NCBI GenBank assembly: GCA_021234155.1
Contig: JAJEKV010000032.1
Location: 7,660,736 to 7,724,735 of the forward strand
Source of the DNA: Isoetes taiwanensis
Lineage: Eukaryota > Streptophyta > Lycopodiopsida > Isoetales > Isoetaceae
Direction: 5' to 3'
Length of the DNA: 64,000 nucleotides
Shown here: positions 24,834-37,389 of the stretch, one piece after another
Numbering within the stretch: the first letter of the stretch is position 1
Layout of the letters: each line of letters begins with the position of its first letter
Made by a program: the position numbers and the translations under genes
Notes under the pieces: model-generated
Database searches by the model: none
Told to the model about the DNA's origin: nothing
What the model saw: the letters and a program-made list of their open reading frames with translations, nothing else

Positions 24834-26829
24834 AGCAATACGGCAATTTCCATCTCAGGAATTTTTATTTGTTCTTTCAACTGATAAAAGGAGGCGACTT
24901 ATATCTTGGCATGCCTTATGGAGCTCTATAGGTCAATGAAGTGAGTTAGAAACCCTAAAAAACAAGATGTGTACATTATTAGTAATACCAAATACAAAGA
25001 GACAGCTGGTGAAGAATTGCTTGGAGAACTATGGAAGTTCTTTTTTCTGCATTGATGATGAGCATTCTTTCGCTTGTCCAACAAGTTTGTGTAGATAGGA
25101 TTTGGTTTCCTTTGAAATTACCAAGAAAAGTAATACAACGTGAAGACAAAAAAAACGTGCAATACAGATGCCATTACAATTTTTGATCTAAAAAATTGTT
25201 AAATGCACGCAAGAATTAATGTTTCGGTGGCCTGCCCTTTTTGTAGGTACGTGGTTTTATGCTATCGATGATTAATTATGGTGGCTATAAACTGCATTCC
25301 TATTCCATTAAGCATCTGGCTTCATCTTTCCTAATGAGGGCGAAGCCACGCCCTCTATTTTATTTTTTCTTCTGGTCTTAGCTGTTCTTACCTATTCTTA
25401 ATGGACACAGGAGGAGGATGCTCAAGATTTTTGCAAGCTTCATGGGCTTCTCGCGTGACCCTAGGAACTAACAATGTTCTACAAGTTGTCGTTAAACAGA
25501 CGGAGTGGGAAAACTCCAGAAGCAAAAGGTGAATATTTATGCCTTGCCATTGATGAGAAGCGACATCAGTCTTATCTTGAAGAGGTTTTGAAGATCAGAT
25601 AGAAGAAATTTCTCTACACGTTCTTAAGAAACTTATTCTGCATGGGAGTTGAAAGGCAAAGTTATGTTCGAAATATGTAAACCATCTTGGTGCCAACATT
25701 TTCTTCGCCAGCTGAAATATATATTGAAAGCAAAATGTCCAATGTAATTGGCATTGGCCTTCGCTAGATGAATGAGATTTATATGGAACATATTCAGCTT
25801 CAAGAAGAACAGACGCCACAAAAGATGGAGATAAGATGTATTGCTGAATTTGTGGAAGACACTGATCGAAGAGGCATACAAATGCACAACCAACTTGACT
25901 CTAAGTGATCATGTCATGTCATGCTCTTTGATACTGGAATTTGAAGTCTTTTTTGGAGTTCCTTATACAAATTTGAGCATCTCTTGGGTATCTATCCAGT
26001 CGTATAAATGTACAGATAATAGGTGAAAAGGAGGCCAACTTATCCATCTTGAAGGAGCAAAAGGGACCAGAAAGAAGACCAAGCTGAGTAGTTTGTGGCA
26101 TGGTAGAAGTAGGTATATGACCAGGTTTGCAGATGACAAGACTGTTTGTTTTGCCTGCTCAAGAAGTTGAGCACCTAAAGAGAGGAATGTAAATATCCCA
26201 AATGGAGCTTGCCAGAAAGAGCCAATTAAAGAGAAACCACGAAGGACACGCACGAACAGAAATGGATGTGCTTACATATTATGTAAAGCCCAGTCATTTA
26301 TTAATTTCGTCATTTAAACATATTATTAAGTGACAACATTTTGGACACACGAGATATACTAGAATGAATACAAAGACTAGAATGATTACGACAAATGTAA
26401 ATGCAAGTTAAATGCCAATATGTGCCACCAAGTGGCAAATATATCTTTTGGTGAATGCTATGCAAAACTTTTCTTGCCTCGCCATTCTTGAATTCACATT
26501 TGTGTGCTTGAATACCCACGTTTACCAATCCTGCTTCGCATTCTAATAATCTTGCCACAGATTCGGAGTATTTTACCCCACATTCAAGCTATTTCACTTG
26601 CAGAATCTCTTTTACCTTACATTCACATTTTAAGAATTGCAATTTAGGTTATGCAATTCTAATATATGTAAATGTCAGGTGGGTTGAGTTCTGTCCATGC
26701 AACCAGTGGCATTGTGATGATACGAGTTTCACTTCTTAAAATCAAGAAGAGGATGATTTAACTTTCTTAGCAAAACTAGCACACAAGACCAAAGAATGGA
26801 GGTAAAAAAAAAATGATAAAGGTAATAGA
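24834..26829. other. Unique spacer, no gene seen
   Basis: First part of the sequence found only once between the two large copies. AT-rich; short ORFs on both strands overlap and show no domain. Confidence 0.5.
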
Positions 26830-27680
26830 GTGCCAAATCACGAAAGCAGCAAGCGAAAGCCCAAAAAGCAAAAAAATAGTAATGTTGCAGAACAAGAAGC
26901 TTCCCTAAAGGACGAAGATGAGAGTGATACTGAAAGCAGTATGGCAGTTTGTGATTTAAGTCATCAGTCTGGTCTTGGAAATGACTTTGTGATCGGTGTA
27001 TGGGATGATGATGACTCAGAAGAAGATGGACCAAATGAGGCATTTTATTTCCATCAATTTTTGCACACTAGTGGAAAGAAGTCCTTATAGACCTAGATAA
27101 TAAGAGCTTATTCTTGCTTCACTTAAAGCTCTGATTGCAAAAGTTGATTTGATGGAAGCGAACATTGTTACTGTCGACATAGATACTAGGGAATGGGTTA
27201 TAGATTTGACAGAGACTCATCTGATGACAAATTGTCCTGATTGGTTCGAGGAGCTTCATCAAGTCATTCAAGACCGATTTATCAATGGCATTCAATCTGG
27301 ATGGCAAAATCCCTCGAAGAAGTCTGGTTAGATTCCAATGCACACATTCCAGCAGAAACTCAGGTGTCTCTAAACTTGAGAATAAAGCAAAACGATGCAT
27401 CTTCATGGTTATTATGTGGAAAGTAAGGATTATTGCCTGCTTGATGTATGCAGCAGCTGATCTGTTTCAGCCCCCATAAGAGACCATGCTTTGGTCAGTT
27501 TTGCAGGGAACAGTGGCAGAAAATACACATGTTGCATCCATGGAAGAGAATAAACATGGTGTTACCCCATCAAGGACCTGCTCGTGTCCTGCCTAGGAGG
27601 ATTGCCAGAAGGCACAAACCCACCACCAAATGGTTAGCGTGGAAGAACCAATCTGCCAATCTTGCACTTTTAAAGCCTTA
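26830..27680 (+). pseudogene. Unidentified coding-like region in the spacer
   Basis: The first frame (26,830-27,090) is basic at the N terminus (SKRKPKKQK) and then acidic (DEDESDTESS, DDDDSEEDG). After a stop the sense continues at about 27,119 with ALIAKVDLMEANIVTVDIDT, ETHLMTNCPDWFEELHQ and FINGIQSGWQNP. Farther on come VSFAGNSGRKYTCCIHGRE and CLGGLPEGTNPPPNG in other frames. The residue pattern looks like real protein broken by stops and shifts. I do not recognise the family. Its right end runs toward the start of copy 2. Confidence 0.35.
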
Positions 27681-28455
27681 GTCAACAAGTTGGATAAAGA
27701 CCTTAATAATATCTTTTTGCTCCTTCTATGAGAAATCCAAATCCAAATGGCTCCTATGACAAACCCAATGATTATAAATATCTCAGCCCAAAAGCCTAAT
27801 ATTAAGGTCAGAAGATCCTAGCAGCTTGTGTGCTGCTAAATCAAATGCATATGGAGAACATAACAAGAACATAATAGAAACTTTGAAGTTATGAGGAAGT
27901 TAAACCAATATATATGTTCAGATTTAGATTCTTCTGCATAAGGTGAAATTTGAAAGACCTTAATTACAGGATAAAATAGCAGCATATATTTACGTTAAGA
28001 AATTCTACGAGACGACGTCGGTGTGCATAATGAGGCAAGCATGCATGCATCATAAAGCAGCAGAAGAGGATGGATAGAGAAACAAAAGAGGATTGATGAA
28101 CTTGTTGCAGAATCAGGTGTTAAACCAAAAAATATGGGCATGTTAATTTTTGTAAAACCCAAGCCTTTTACTCTTTGCCATGGTTGTGAATCATCATTAC
28201 AGAATGAGAGATTATATCAAAAGCATTTAGTCTATCAAGAATGGGATATATTAAGGGTGCGGCTCATGTTAGTTACAAATTAGATCTGAGGTCTGCAGAA
28301 ACTGAGCCTCCAGAAGACATGAAATTTTTTGCCAAGTTTGCCCATCCAATCAATGCAACAGGTTGCAAAAGCAAACATTCAACACTGTTCTCGTAACAGT
28401 TTCCATCTCAAATCAGAACAGACCAACCCAAATCAGAAAGCCTTAAAATTAACCA

Positions 28456-30761
28456 TGCAACTTCCCCACATAGCAACTCCATCACCACGGAAAGGCCCTC
28501 CGTCTGACTCGGACCACTTGTGATGAACAAGTGTCCGGGTGAAGGATACTCTGAGGTGTCATTAAGCCCACGCCTTCCATGGGAATCCTATATATAGCGT
28601 AAGCGCACATACAAATTAGCACCTAGCAACCATATACATAACAATATACAACCTCAAAGGGTGGTTCATCCATCATCAATGCAATCCTCAACATAATATC
28701 AATATATCATATGAAATGCATCACAAAGGGTCCTATCCCCGAGCTCGGACTCAAAGGGGATCAGCGTGATCCGGGGCCTCCGGATAACAAAGGCATCGTA
28801 TCACGACAATGACGTTGGCTAGCATAGAACAATGGCTAGGGTAGACCAGGGTGTTTTTTAGTGGTCCTGGTGGGCCAGTTGGCCATACATTCACATATTT
28901 CATAAAATAGTCGACCATCTTTGGAGTAGGATGCATTATCACCATGACCAAAGGATGGTGGCGATTCAAAACACCAATTTATTAAATTCACTCCATAAGT
29001 GGCCAATATGATATTTGCCAAATCTCCAAACCGCTAGGGCGTGGCCATTCCAAAATATTATGCGCATTAGCAACTTGTTGTGGTGGCCATTTAAACCATG
29101 GAGTAATTTTATATTTCTGGGGTTATGACCAGGCTCTATATTAGTCAAGTGTAGGGAAAGAATTTTGCCACTTGTAGGGCGCTAAATTCTTTTTTGAGTT
29201 TAGCCCCAAAATTCTAAAGACATTTTTAATATAATGGTAACATTTTCTTCGATTCAAATTTGTCTTGATTCGTTTTGAAATTTGCATCTTGAATTTGTTG
29301 TTCATCATCCAGCCCCAATATGTGTTCCAACTCAAATCACGGTTAGTTTCCATTTACCAAGTACTTGGAATATGGTTTTGGTGAGATCCATCCTACCAAA
29401 TCCATTTGCAATTAAATCTACATTCAACATGTGTAACAGATCCAAATAATCTTATAATAATGTTAGAGGAGCATAGCATGTATTTATTTGTGACAAATTT
29501 GCATAAAGCATCATAAAACTAGAGATCATCTTACTGATGTGGTTATCATCTTTACATGTTAGATGTATGGATGTGGCCAATTCAAATTTTTGGAAAAAAA
29601 TTTAGTTTCATGATTTCCCCATTTAAGTTACAACATCTTGATATAGCAAGTGGAAAGCCAAACTACGCTAAGCAGATTATCCAAGCTAAGTAGTGGCCAA
29701 ATATATAGGGAGGTTAAAAATACCCCTGGGTAGACCACTCCATCCGCCCCTCTTGTGCACACTTTGCAGATAGGCTGAAACATGCTATGGCGTGATTGTA
29801 GCATTTCGGAGACACAATATCATGGATTCACCCTATGGGACTACTCTGGGTCACATCTCCCCAGTCCGATGAGGTAAGTTAGGGAGGAGTCCCTTCCCGG
29901 CCACAATGGGTCCGGGTGTGCTAGAGGATCGTGGCACTACGGAAATAAATGCATCGTACCGCCTTAACCCCCTAAAATCCATAGGTTGGCTCACCATGGC
30001 TTTGTGATCCAGGAGGTATCAGACCCATACTCGGCCCACACTCAGTGACCGACTATAAGCCTAGCACACTGTAGGAGCCCCAGTAGCCATGCTCAGCAAG
30101 GCTCCACCCCCGCCTCACCAAGGTGCCCATCATCTGGTGCTCAATCACAACATAACATCCACAGCCAGGTGGGCTCTTGTGCATAGGGATTCTAGCTAGG
30201 AGTATATCTACTATTAGATGGCCTTTAGGTCTCTACTCCAGTTAATCCATACTACACAGGAGGAACAAAAAAGGAAAAGCAACTATACATACATCATTTC
30301 ATCCATAACTTGATCAGAGCATAAAATAGAGACTAACTACTCCTCTACTCATACGAGGGTTAATAGAAGATCAATCTATTTCGGAACAAACCGGTCTCTT
30401 GGCTTGATCTGTTATCCCTGAGGTTTTCCATAGTTAGCTGGTTGAACAGGTATGAACAAGCAACTGCTCCTTCTTCAACTCGAATTGGGGCAGAATTAAG
30501 CTGGAGAACCACTTGAATACCTTCTAAATGGGTAAGTAGCCTGGGCCAATCGAGGTGATCCAGGTGGCTTTACCCCATGGGTCAATTTATTCCCATTACT
30601 ACTAATTAGCTAGACATTTAGTCACTAAATAATTTAATTAGCTAATACCTTAGCATAGCTAACTTAAACCCCTTTAGTTTACCCCACAATGGTCCCAAAA
30701 TACCTATAGTGACGTGTCATGATATTTATACATATACCATGTAAATACGTGGAACGTCACA
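28456..30761 (-). mobile_element. LTR of a Ty3/gypsy element (family a), copy 2, with nested hAT-like insertion
   Basis: Copy 2 equivalent of the LTR at 642-2,945. The minus-strand start TGTGACG is at 30,761, directly after a polypurine tract. It contains the same nested DNA transposon at 28,847-29,728. Confidence 0.7.
28847..29728. mobile_element. hAT-like non-autonomous DNA transposon, copy 2
   Basis: Same element as 1,029-1,908, 882 bp here. The left duplication GGGTAGAC is at 28,839-28,846. On the right, GGTAGACC follows the CCCCTG end, and the boundary is blurred by one base in a CCTGG context. The TGGCCA motifs are conserved. Confidence 0.8.
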
Positions 30762-30774
30762 TTCTTTCCCCTTA
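30762..30774 (-). other. Polypurine tract next to 3' LTR, copy 2
   Basis: Minus strand TAAGGGGAAAGAA, identical to copy 1. Confidence 0.65.
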
Positions 30775-32250
30775 GAAAATGCTGTCCTCGACATTGTGGT
30801 TAGGTGGTTAGATAATCAAATTAAAAGGAAGCTAATATATTCAAACAAGTAGTACATAAGATACATAAAATGATCATAGACGATCATAATTCTCGACCGC
30901 AGTCCTTTACACAAGCTTAAAGACAATACAGATGCAATTACAAGGGGCCCTCGGTGGACCATAGTGGTAAACAATATCACACCGGAAAAGGAAAATAGTC
31001 ATGAAAATAAGAAGCCGGGTGTCCCATAACAACCCCTACTAGCCTGCAGATTCAAGATACATCAGTACGTACTAAATAAGAGAAAGATTGTGGTTAAAGG
31101 GTCCACCTCCTCTTTAAAACAAGGAAAAACAAGGTGCTGCACACGGAGGGTTGCCCTTCATGGCCAGAGAGTGAAATGGCTTAAGTCATAGTTCAAAGTC
31201 ATGTTTAACTTAACTAAGCATGTGGAAATCCATAACCCTGAAGATTTGGAAAACAAAATTCTCTGTAGCCAGACGAACTACCTTTATCTTCCAAAATGCA
31301 GCTAAAGAGTTTGGCAACCTGTAAAGTAAAGAACACACGAATTTCAGAACTGAATACAATGATACAGAATAAAGCTTTGCTGTTAGGCACGCAGAAAGTA
31401 TCCAACATAAATCGAAGCATGTGGAGCTGCAAACACATTGAATATCTTATTGTTTAGCTGGGTCTTCTGGAGCATCTTCACCTGTAAAGTATTAAGCAGA
31501 TCAGGCTAAAAAGCTTTAGGCACATGCTTTTGCATTCTATTGTACAATTCAATGGATGCATTCCCCTGTTTGAAATTGTTATTTGCTATAATGACGACAG
31601 TGCATGTATATAATGTAGGTCTTGTAATTTTCTTATATGCCTAGTTTGTTGCATCCAAGCTTGAATAATGGGCAAGCAATCTGACTAGATGGTCACCTTA
31701 AACTCCAATTCAATCAAGGGGATTATGAATCATGAGAGATTGCACATCTTGAAAAGAAGCATTTTCATCTCTCCATATTCAAACTAAAAAAATACTTGGC
31801 TTATGGAAGGTGTAAGCATCACAATCTTCAATCTGCCACAATCAAATGGTTTAAAACATCACTAAGCATTAATTCTTTTTGCATGCCTCTCGCTTTGGTA
31901 TCAAAGACAAATAGGTGCATCCTTTCACCTTTCATTTTTTCCCGTGGACGTAAAAATTCATCTTATCTTATCTTATCTTATCTTATCTTATCTTATCTTA
32001 TCTTATCTTATCTTATCTTATCTTATCTTATCTTATCTTATAGGTTGACAATGGACTGTCGCTCCACTCTAAAACAAAACCCTTTTTTGAGCGCATCAAA
32101 TAATAAAAAATGACCATTCTTTTTATTTCTCTGCAGTCTGCACATCAAGACAAATGGGTGCATCCCTTTTTAGATTATGGTGGCCAAAAATGAAAATTTT
32201 TGGGCTCTAGTTTTAGGGTACCCAAAGTAAAAAGTCAAAGAAGAGAACAA
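30775..32250. other. No gene seen; contains copy-2-specific insertion
   Basis: Copy 1 partner is 2,959-4,170. A segment at about 31,749-32,070 is absent from copy 1 and ends with a (TCTTA)16 microsatellite and a short unique tail. Confidence 0.55.
31961..32040. repeat. (TCTTA)16 microsatellite
   Basis: Eighty bases of perfect TCTTA repeats, only in copy 2. They directly follow CCGTGGACGTAAAAATTCA (31,942-31,960), a motif also found beside two other microsatellites in the window. Confidence 0.97.
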
Positions 32251-32789
32251 ATTGAAAAAAATGGGCTTAATTATAAAAATTGAAGAGAACAAATTGCAAA
32301 ATGATGAATGTAAAAATTGGATGTATGGTTTGGGGCTGGGTTGGTCGGAAGCTATGCCAACAGCTTCAGCAGCTAGGCACTCTTTTTATCTGGTTGTTAG
32401 AACCCAATTGCTTTGGACATGGCACCTAATCCTTCTCTGCTAGATTTCCACATTCTGCAGGTCGATGCTCTAGCAAAGGCCCCATATTCTGGACCAAATC
32501 CACTACCCAATCCTCTGGTTTATTCCTTTCCTACTCCATTATTTCCGAAAGAAGTGAAGAGAAGGGCACCGAAATGGATGTAACAACCGGTTAGCTGGTT
32601 TCCAAAGTGGCTGCCCAACAACAGCGGCCACTGCCAGTTTACACCCGATAGGAAGTTTGGAGCAGTGATTGGCATACTCCTGGCATATACTAGAATATAC
32701 CTGGAATATGCCATAAACCCACATGGATGAGGGCTTGCCCCTCTAGGGGCAACCCAAAAAAAAATGTTAACTACTAATAGAATATGCAA
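32250..32789 (-). pseudogene. Lectin-receptor-like N-terminal remnant, copy 2
   Basis: Minus-strand frame MPITAPNFLSGVNWQWPLLL, then a stop, then GLGSGFGPEYGAFARASTC. Same broken structure as 4,197-4,660. The retained frame after the stop suggests decay of a once longer coding exon related to the lectin receptor at 36,335-37,327. Confidence 0.35.
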
Positions 32790-33203
32790 GGCACACCAAA
32801 ACGCCTAAGGTTGTACTTGTTTGGAAAATTCTAGGTATTGACTAGATTTCTTGTCTCTTTAGAAAACAATGGTTAGGGCATAAAGTTTGCTAAAGGTTTG
32901 AAACAGTGGTTGGGCCTGCAATGTTTCTTTTGGCACACTCCTACCAGACCATTCTGTGCCCAATGGCAATAAAGTTGCAATGTCTCTTTCGACACGGGGA
33001 TAAAATTAAAAAACAAAGCCAATAGTTAGTGTTAGGAGTTGTTTTGATCTAATCAGGAGCAATATCCTTTTATACTTCTTTACACACAGAATGACAACAC
33101 GATTGATAGGGAACATACTTAGACATGGAACTGCTTAATGTGGTATGCAAATTTGTCCATGTTCTGATACTCCAAAAAGAGAGTCATTTTTTACTGTACT
33201 TAC

Positions 33204-33363
33204 ATAAAAGTCAAGGCGGCAGCATTTTGCCCTTTTTCAGCCAAGATTTAAACCTGTAATAGTTCTATTCTCGATCACTTGAAAACCAGGTGTTTTTATT
33301 GCCAGAAAAAACAGTCGGGCGGGCTAAAAAATGTCAGATCCGTCCTTGATCCTTGACTTTTAT
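33204..33363. repeat. Foldback element, copy 2 (damaged)
   Basis: Partner of 5,113-5,270. The arms are interrupted by CAG-type changes and an insertion in the right arm. Confidence 0.5.
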
Positions 33364-34009
33364 GAAACAAAAAAAAAAAGGTCGGAGCTCGTTGTTTCGA
33401 CCTTTTCTTATTACATAATTTATTTTCATGAGTAACATAGATATGACAAAAAGAGAAGTGTAAGATGTGTACAAATTGATTGATAGAATATTTAAAATCC
33501 TGATTGATAAGACATTTTTTATATCGTCCATCTTATTAATAAGGAATGCAGGGCTGGCACAAATGTTCCAAGGCACAAAAAAGGGTCTTGCAAATATAAT
33601 CAAACTGCCCATTCCAACGTGCATGCCCGCAGATAGGGGACGGTTTTTTAATGCCATTCAGTGTTGGCATCACAGACTGTTTCATGCTTGACAGCCACAA
33701 TGGAATTCATCACTATTCACGAAAATAGACATCAAAAATCTAGTTCCAATATTCTTCATCTTTCTTCTGCACTTGTCTGAAGAAGTCATATGAACATCCA
33801 TAAAAATATAAGTGCCTGCTTCAAATGTGGAATTTTAAGACCAGATTCACTGCCTTCACTGACATACCTTATCTGATGACTCAAAAAGTTCCTGTCGCAT
33901 ACTCGCATTGATGTCTTTCCATGGCTTTTATTTCAAAACAATTTTATCCTCTAATTCCGCTACACAATTTTGATAATATCTCAAATCTGCTAAATGCACC
34001 TACTTGGGT

Positions 34010-36015
34010 TTGTACTCCAAAAAAGCCAAATACAATGTCCTTTTCAAAACCCAAATAGATTAAGAATATCATCGGGCGACAACTCCTTCCAGCCTTGAAA
34101 GCTGAATATTACCAACCTTTTGTACATGGAACAATTTATTAGAACTCAAATCAATGCACCGCAACAATGCAATCTTTTGTACATGGAGCATTCCTAGATA
34201 TCCAGCAATGCTTGACAATAAAAGACCTTCAATAATGAAGGCAAAAGGAAACCAGAAAAACTTGGTGACCACGAGGAGAAAATATACCAAGCCTTCACAA
34301 TCTTTGCTAGTTGCTTTCTGAGTGGCATTTTCGACAACGGCTGCCTAAAGATACACAACGCTTTGCTTGATACTACGATGATATAACGGGATGCATAAGA
34401 ATGACATAGCGGTTAGCATCGATATTTTCATTCAAGTGTTCTAGACAAAACAAGCATTTTCTTACTTGTGTTTCAAAGACTGTCGATACATTCCACCAAA
34501 CTCCTCGTTCTCTTATACAATCGAATCGCATTTTCCATACAAAATGATTTAAAAAGGCAGTCCCGACCTAAATCAATTGAATGGTTTCAATCATGGCAAT
34601 TAAAAAATGCCACCTTTGAACCATCGGTGGGGATTAAATCTTGGCCACGATAGACCATCAACAATAAGGGAAAAATGTTCATGCCACAATAAAATTTGAG
34701 TGTATGAGTAAGATGTTCAAAACTTGAGAAAGCATCATAGAACAATCATCGTCGACTTGTTTCTCATGCGAGATCGCCATGCCATGAAAATTTGAGATCG
34801 GGTTGTGCTCTCTCCAAAACTTCAGTAGCAATAGCAATATTCCCGTGAAGGGGTTATTCCCCACCTAGTACTAGAAGCTTCAAAACATTGCGTATATGAC
34901 TACATTCTTTTCCGGAAAACCATTCCTCCTCAAAAGCTTCCGAAATTGATATATTATACACAAATTAGAATTTTTAGTCGTTAGAATAGCCAATGTAAAG
35001 ATGCTAAGATTCATATGCAAAAATTGTCTTCAAAAATAAAATTGAAGGAAATTGTTTATTATCAAAGAGCACATTAGCAGTGTTCCAAATACACAATTAA
35101 GGTCATCCTTTCCTCATCTCCAAATCAGCTAAGCCATGTTCCTTTAGACAACCCACGTGGAACTCCCTTTCACAATCGAAAACATTTCCCCGGTAAGTTG
35201 GTCGATCAACACATTTGCATCACATGAGCTCGAATTTAAATAGGACTTCACCTGATCACAGAGCATGATGTTTCAAACTCCAAATCCGGACCTGATAAGA
35301 TCTCCAGATTTGCGGGGACATAAAGGTATCAGAATTGACCATTATATGATATTAGAACCTACTTCAAGGCCACAAATGGAAAAAGCGTAGGACATGCACG
35401 CTCGTTAAAAACAAAAAGTACGATTGGTGATATATAATGTTATGCATTTAACAAGAACTAGCCAGACAACTGTATACCTATCAACACACTATCCTCCTCA
35501 AAACATCTTCAAACATTTGCTCCATCAACAAGAACAGAAAATGTAAAAATGCGTTCATAAAATACCTGCAAAGCACACAGCCACCGAGGTTGGCTTCTTC
35601 TGCCTTCACAACCCCGCTTGCATTGTCCCCTCAAGCGGTTGTCCAAAGGCGATTCGCCCAACCCGGTTGGTAAACATGTAGAAAATCTTTCGTCAAGTAG
35701 ATAATCTACATTGCGAGCAAAACCAATCACCTCTGACTACCACATGCAATCCAACAACCCCCGAAATAAAAAGACAAATGATCAAGTGCCAAACTTGGTG
35801 TTGATGGTGAAAACCCGAAAGCAATATTTTGGCAGTGCCTAGATCCCATTTTGGCTCACCTATATGATAAGCACCAGGGCATCCATCACAAAGTACAAGT
35901 TTCTCACCGTCACCACATATTTGACAATAATCCACATTGTCCACGGGCTCCAAGGGTCTCTGATGTTTTCCCAAGCTATTTTCTAAGGGAAGTGCATGTG
36001 CAGCTTCATGAAGTG
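34010..36015 (-). pseudogene. IDM1-like PHD-finger/GNAT gene, degraded, copy 2
   Basis: Same exon series as 5,673-7,798. Here the PHD1 exon is longer: the open frame runs back to about 36,015 with LHEAAHALPLENSLGKHQRP before YCQICGDGEKLVLCDGCPG, the arrangement seen in IDM1-type proteins. Copy 1 lacks about 60 bp here. The helical linker exon (34,679-34,864, DDDCSMMLSQVL) is also open. In contrast, the last GNAT exon is destroyed: about 34,020-34,210 holds rearranged sequence, including a repeated CAATCTTTTGTACATGGA-like segment. Frame damage elsewhere is mostly at CAG/CTG sites. Confidence 0.75.
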
Positions 36016-36334
36016 ATTATACAATTATACAATGTACAATTATTGTATACAATTATACATGATACCAAACAGTAATTAGAAAAATGACATGATCTAGCTG
36101 AGCATGCACTAACCTGCACAGGATCAACTTATTTGAATGCTGTTTCTTGTCCGTCAGAGGAAAGTATATTCGCAGTGTCTGATTTCAGCCTTTCTCTTGC
36201 TGCAATTACATCTGTAACAGCCTAAACAATGCAAATTCGGCATCGTTATGTAGCTCTACGATGTAAGCTACATGGATGTTACCATTGCAACAAAAAAGCA
36301 TTGTAGGTTCACTGTTTTCTACAAAAACTTGTCT

Positions 36335-37327
36335 CTACTTGATTATGAGCACTTCAGCCCATTGCTTCCTTGCTTTCACACGGGATACCTTATGATAAAA
36401 AGAGTAGTTATTAGGCAAATAATCTATCCCCTGTAATGTAGCAGTCAACGAGTTGCTCTTACAATCCCCAGTGTATGCTTTGGATTTTAGTTTGCAACCA
36501 GCATCAGGATTTGAACTAACTGAAGCTTCAAAATAAGTATCATTCGGACAACTGCATGTGCTGTTGTTACACAGACCATATGAACCACAGCTTGTAAGCA
36601 AACCACGTTTTTGAAATTGGTCTTTGGAAATTACCCATCTGGTAGCAGTGATTTGACCATCATCTTCCAACTTCGTGATAGTAGAATAAGAGAAATCATT
36701 TGAACTCTTTAGCTGCAAAATACTCTCTACCACAAGATCTGAAGTATTGGTACAATTTTTGGTACTAAACTTCAGAAACTCACTAACCTTACTCACATCA
36801 GACCTCAACTGAAGAACAAGATTACTGTCATCACAACAGAAGGTAAGAAAAACTGAAGATTTCAAATTATCATTCCGTGTCCATTCTTTGGAAATCAAAC
36901 TTGACTTATAAACCAAGCTCTCTTCGAAAACCAAGCTATAATTACCACTGGAAAGATGTATACCATGTTTAATCGCAAAGGTACAAACCAAGGTATCAGT
37001 TGGGCTATCAAAGGTCATCCATATCTTGTTGTCTTTATTTCCTGTGTTATTGACAAGAACAATATTACCACGTTCACTAACCTGCACAAAATTAACACCT
37101 CTGTTTGTGGTATACGTTTGCCACACAATTTCGCCTCCATCTTTAAGAAGCATATTCCCATCTATAAATTCAAGTTCTGCACCATAGCCAACTGACCTGG
37201 TCTGATTTGCTTCCCAAATAACCTGTGCGGAATACGAGTCTCCTTCTGTGGGATCATAAGCAATAACTGAGTTACCAGGTGACCGCCAGTTTACAGGAAA
37301 TAGGAGGTTTTGAGCAGTCACCAGCAT
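36335..37327 (-). CDS. G-type (bulb) lectin receptor-like ectodomain protein, truncated, copy 2
   Basis: Open frame of 330 codons from ATG at 37,327 to the stop at 36,335. Residues of about 35-115 fit a B-lectin domain: QVIWEANQT, LEFIDGNMLLKDGGEIVWQT, RGNIVLVN, then IWMTFDSPTDTLV. After a beta-rich region comes an EGF-like segment (GLLTSCGSYGLCNNSTCSCP, about residues 250-270). Many NxS/T sites suggest a secreted, glycosylated ectodomain. No clear signal peptide, no PAN domain I can place, no transmembrane helix and no kinase follow, so this is a receptor fragment. It could be a partial gene with missing 5' and 3' exons or a pseudogene. The leader just upstream contains three CCTAGG/CTAGG-ATAT repeats. 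Related receptors sense self or pathogen ligands; no function can be assigned here. Confidence 0.75.
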   Translation of the reverse strand: MLVTAQNLLFPVNWRSPGNSVIAYDPTEGDSYSAQVIWEANQTRSVGYGAELEFIDGNMLLKDGGEIVWQTYTTNRGVNFVQVSERGNIVLVNNTGNKDNKIWMTFDSPTDTLVCTFAIKHGIHLSSGNYSLVFEESLVYKSSLISKEWTRNDNLKSSVFLTFCCDDSNLVLQLRSDVSKVSEFLKFSTKNCTNTSDLVVESILQLKSSNDFSYSTITKLEDDGQITATRWVISKDQFQKRGLLTSCGSYGLCNNSTCSCPNDTYFEASVSSNPDAGCKLKSKAYTGDCKSNSLTATLQGIDYLPNNYSFYHKVSRVKARKQWAEVLIIK

Positions 37328-37389
37328 ATCCTAGGGATATTCTAGGATATACCTAGGATATGCCAAAAGCCCACATAAACAAGGTTTGC

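Noticed and set aside
27148-27426. Several overlapping short ORFs in the spacer as separate genes
   Set aside because: They are shadows of one protein-like region read in different frames.
31961-32040. CRISPR-like or satellite array
   Set aside because: It is a simple pentanucleotide microsatellite without spacers.
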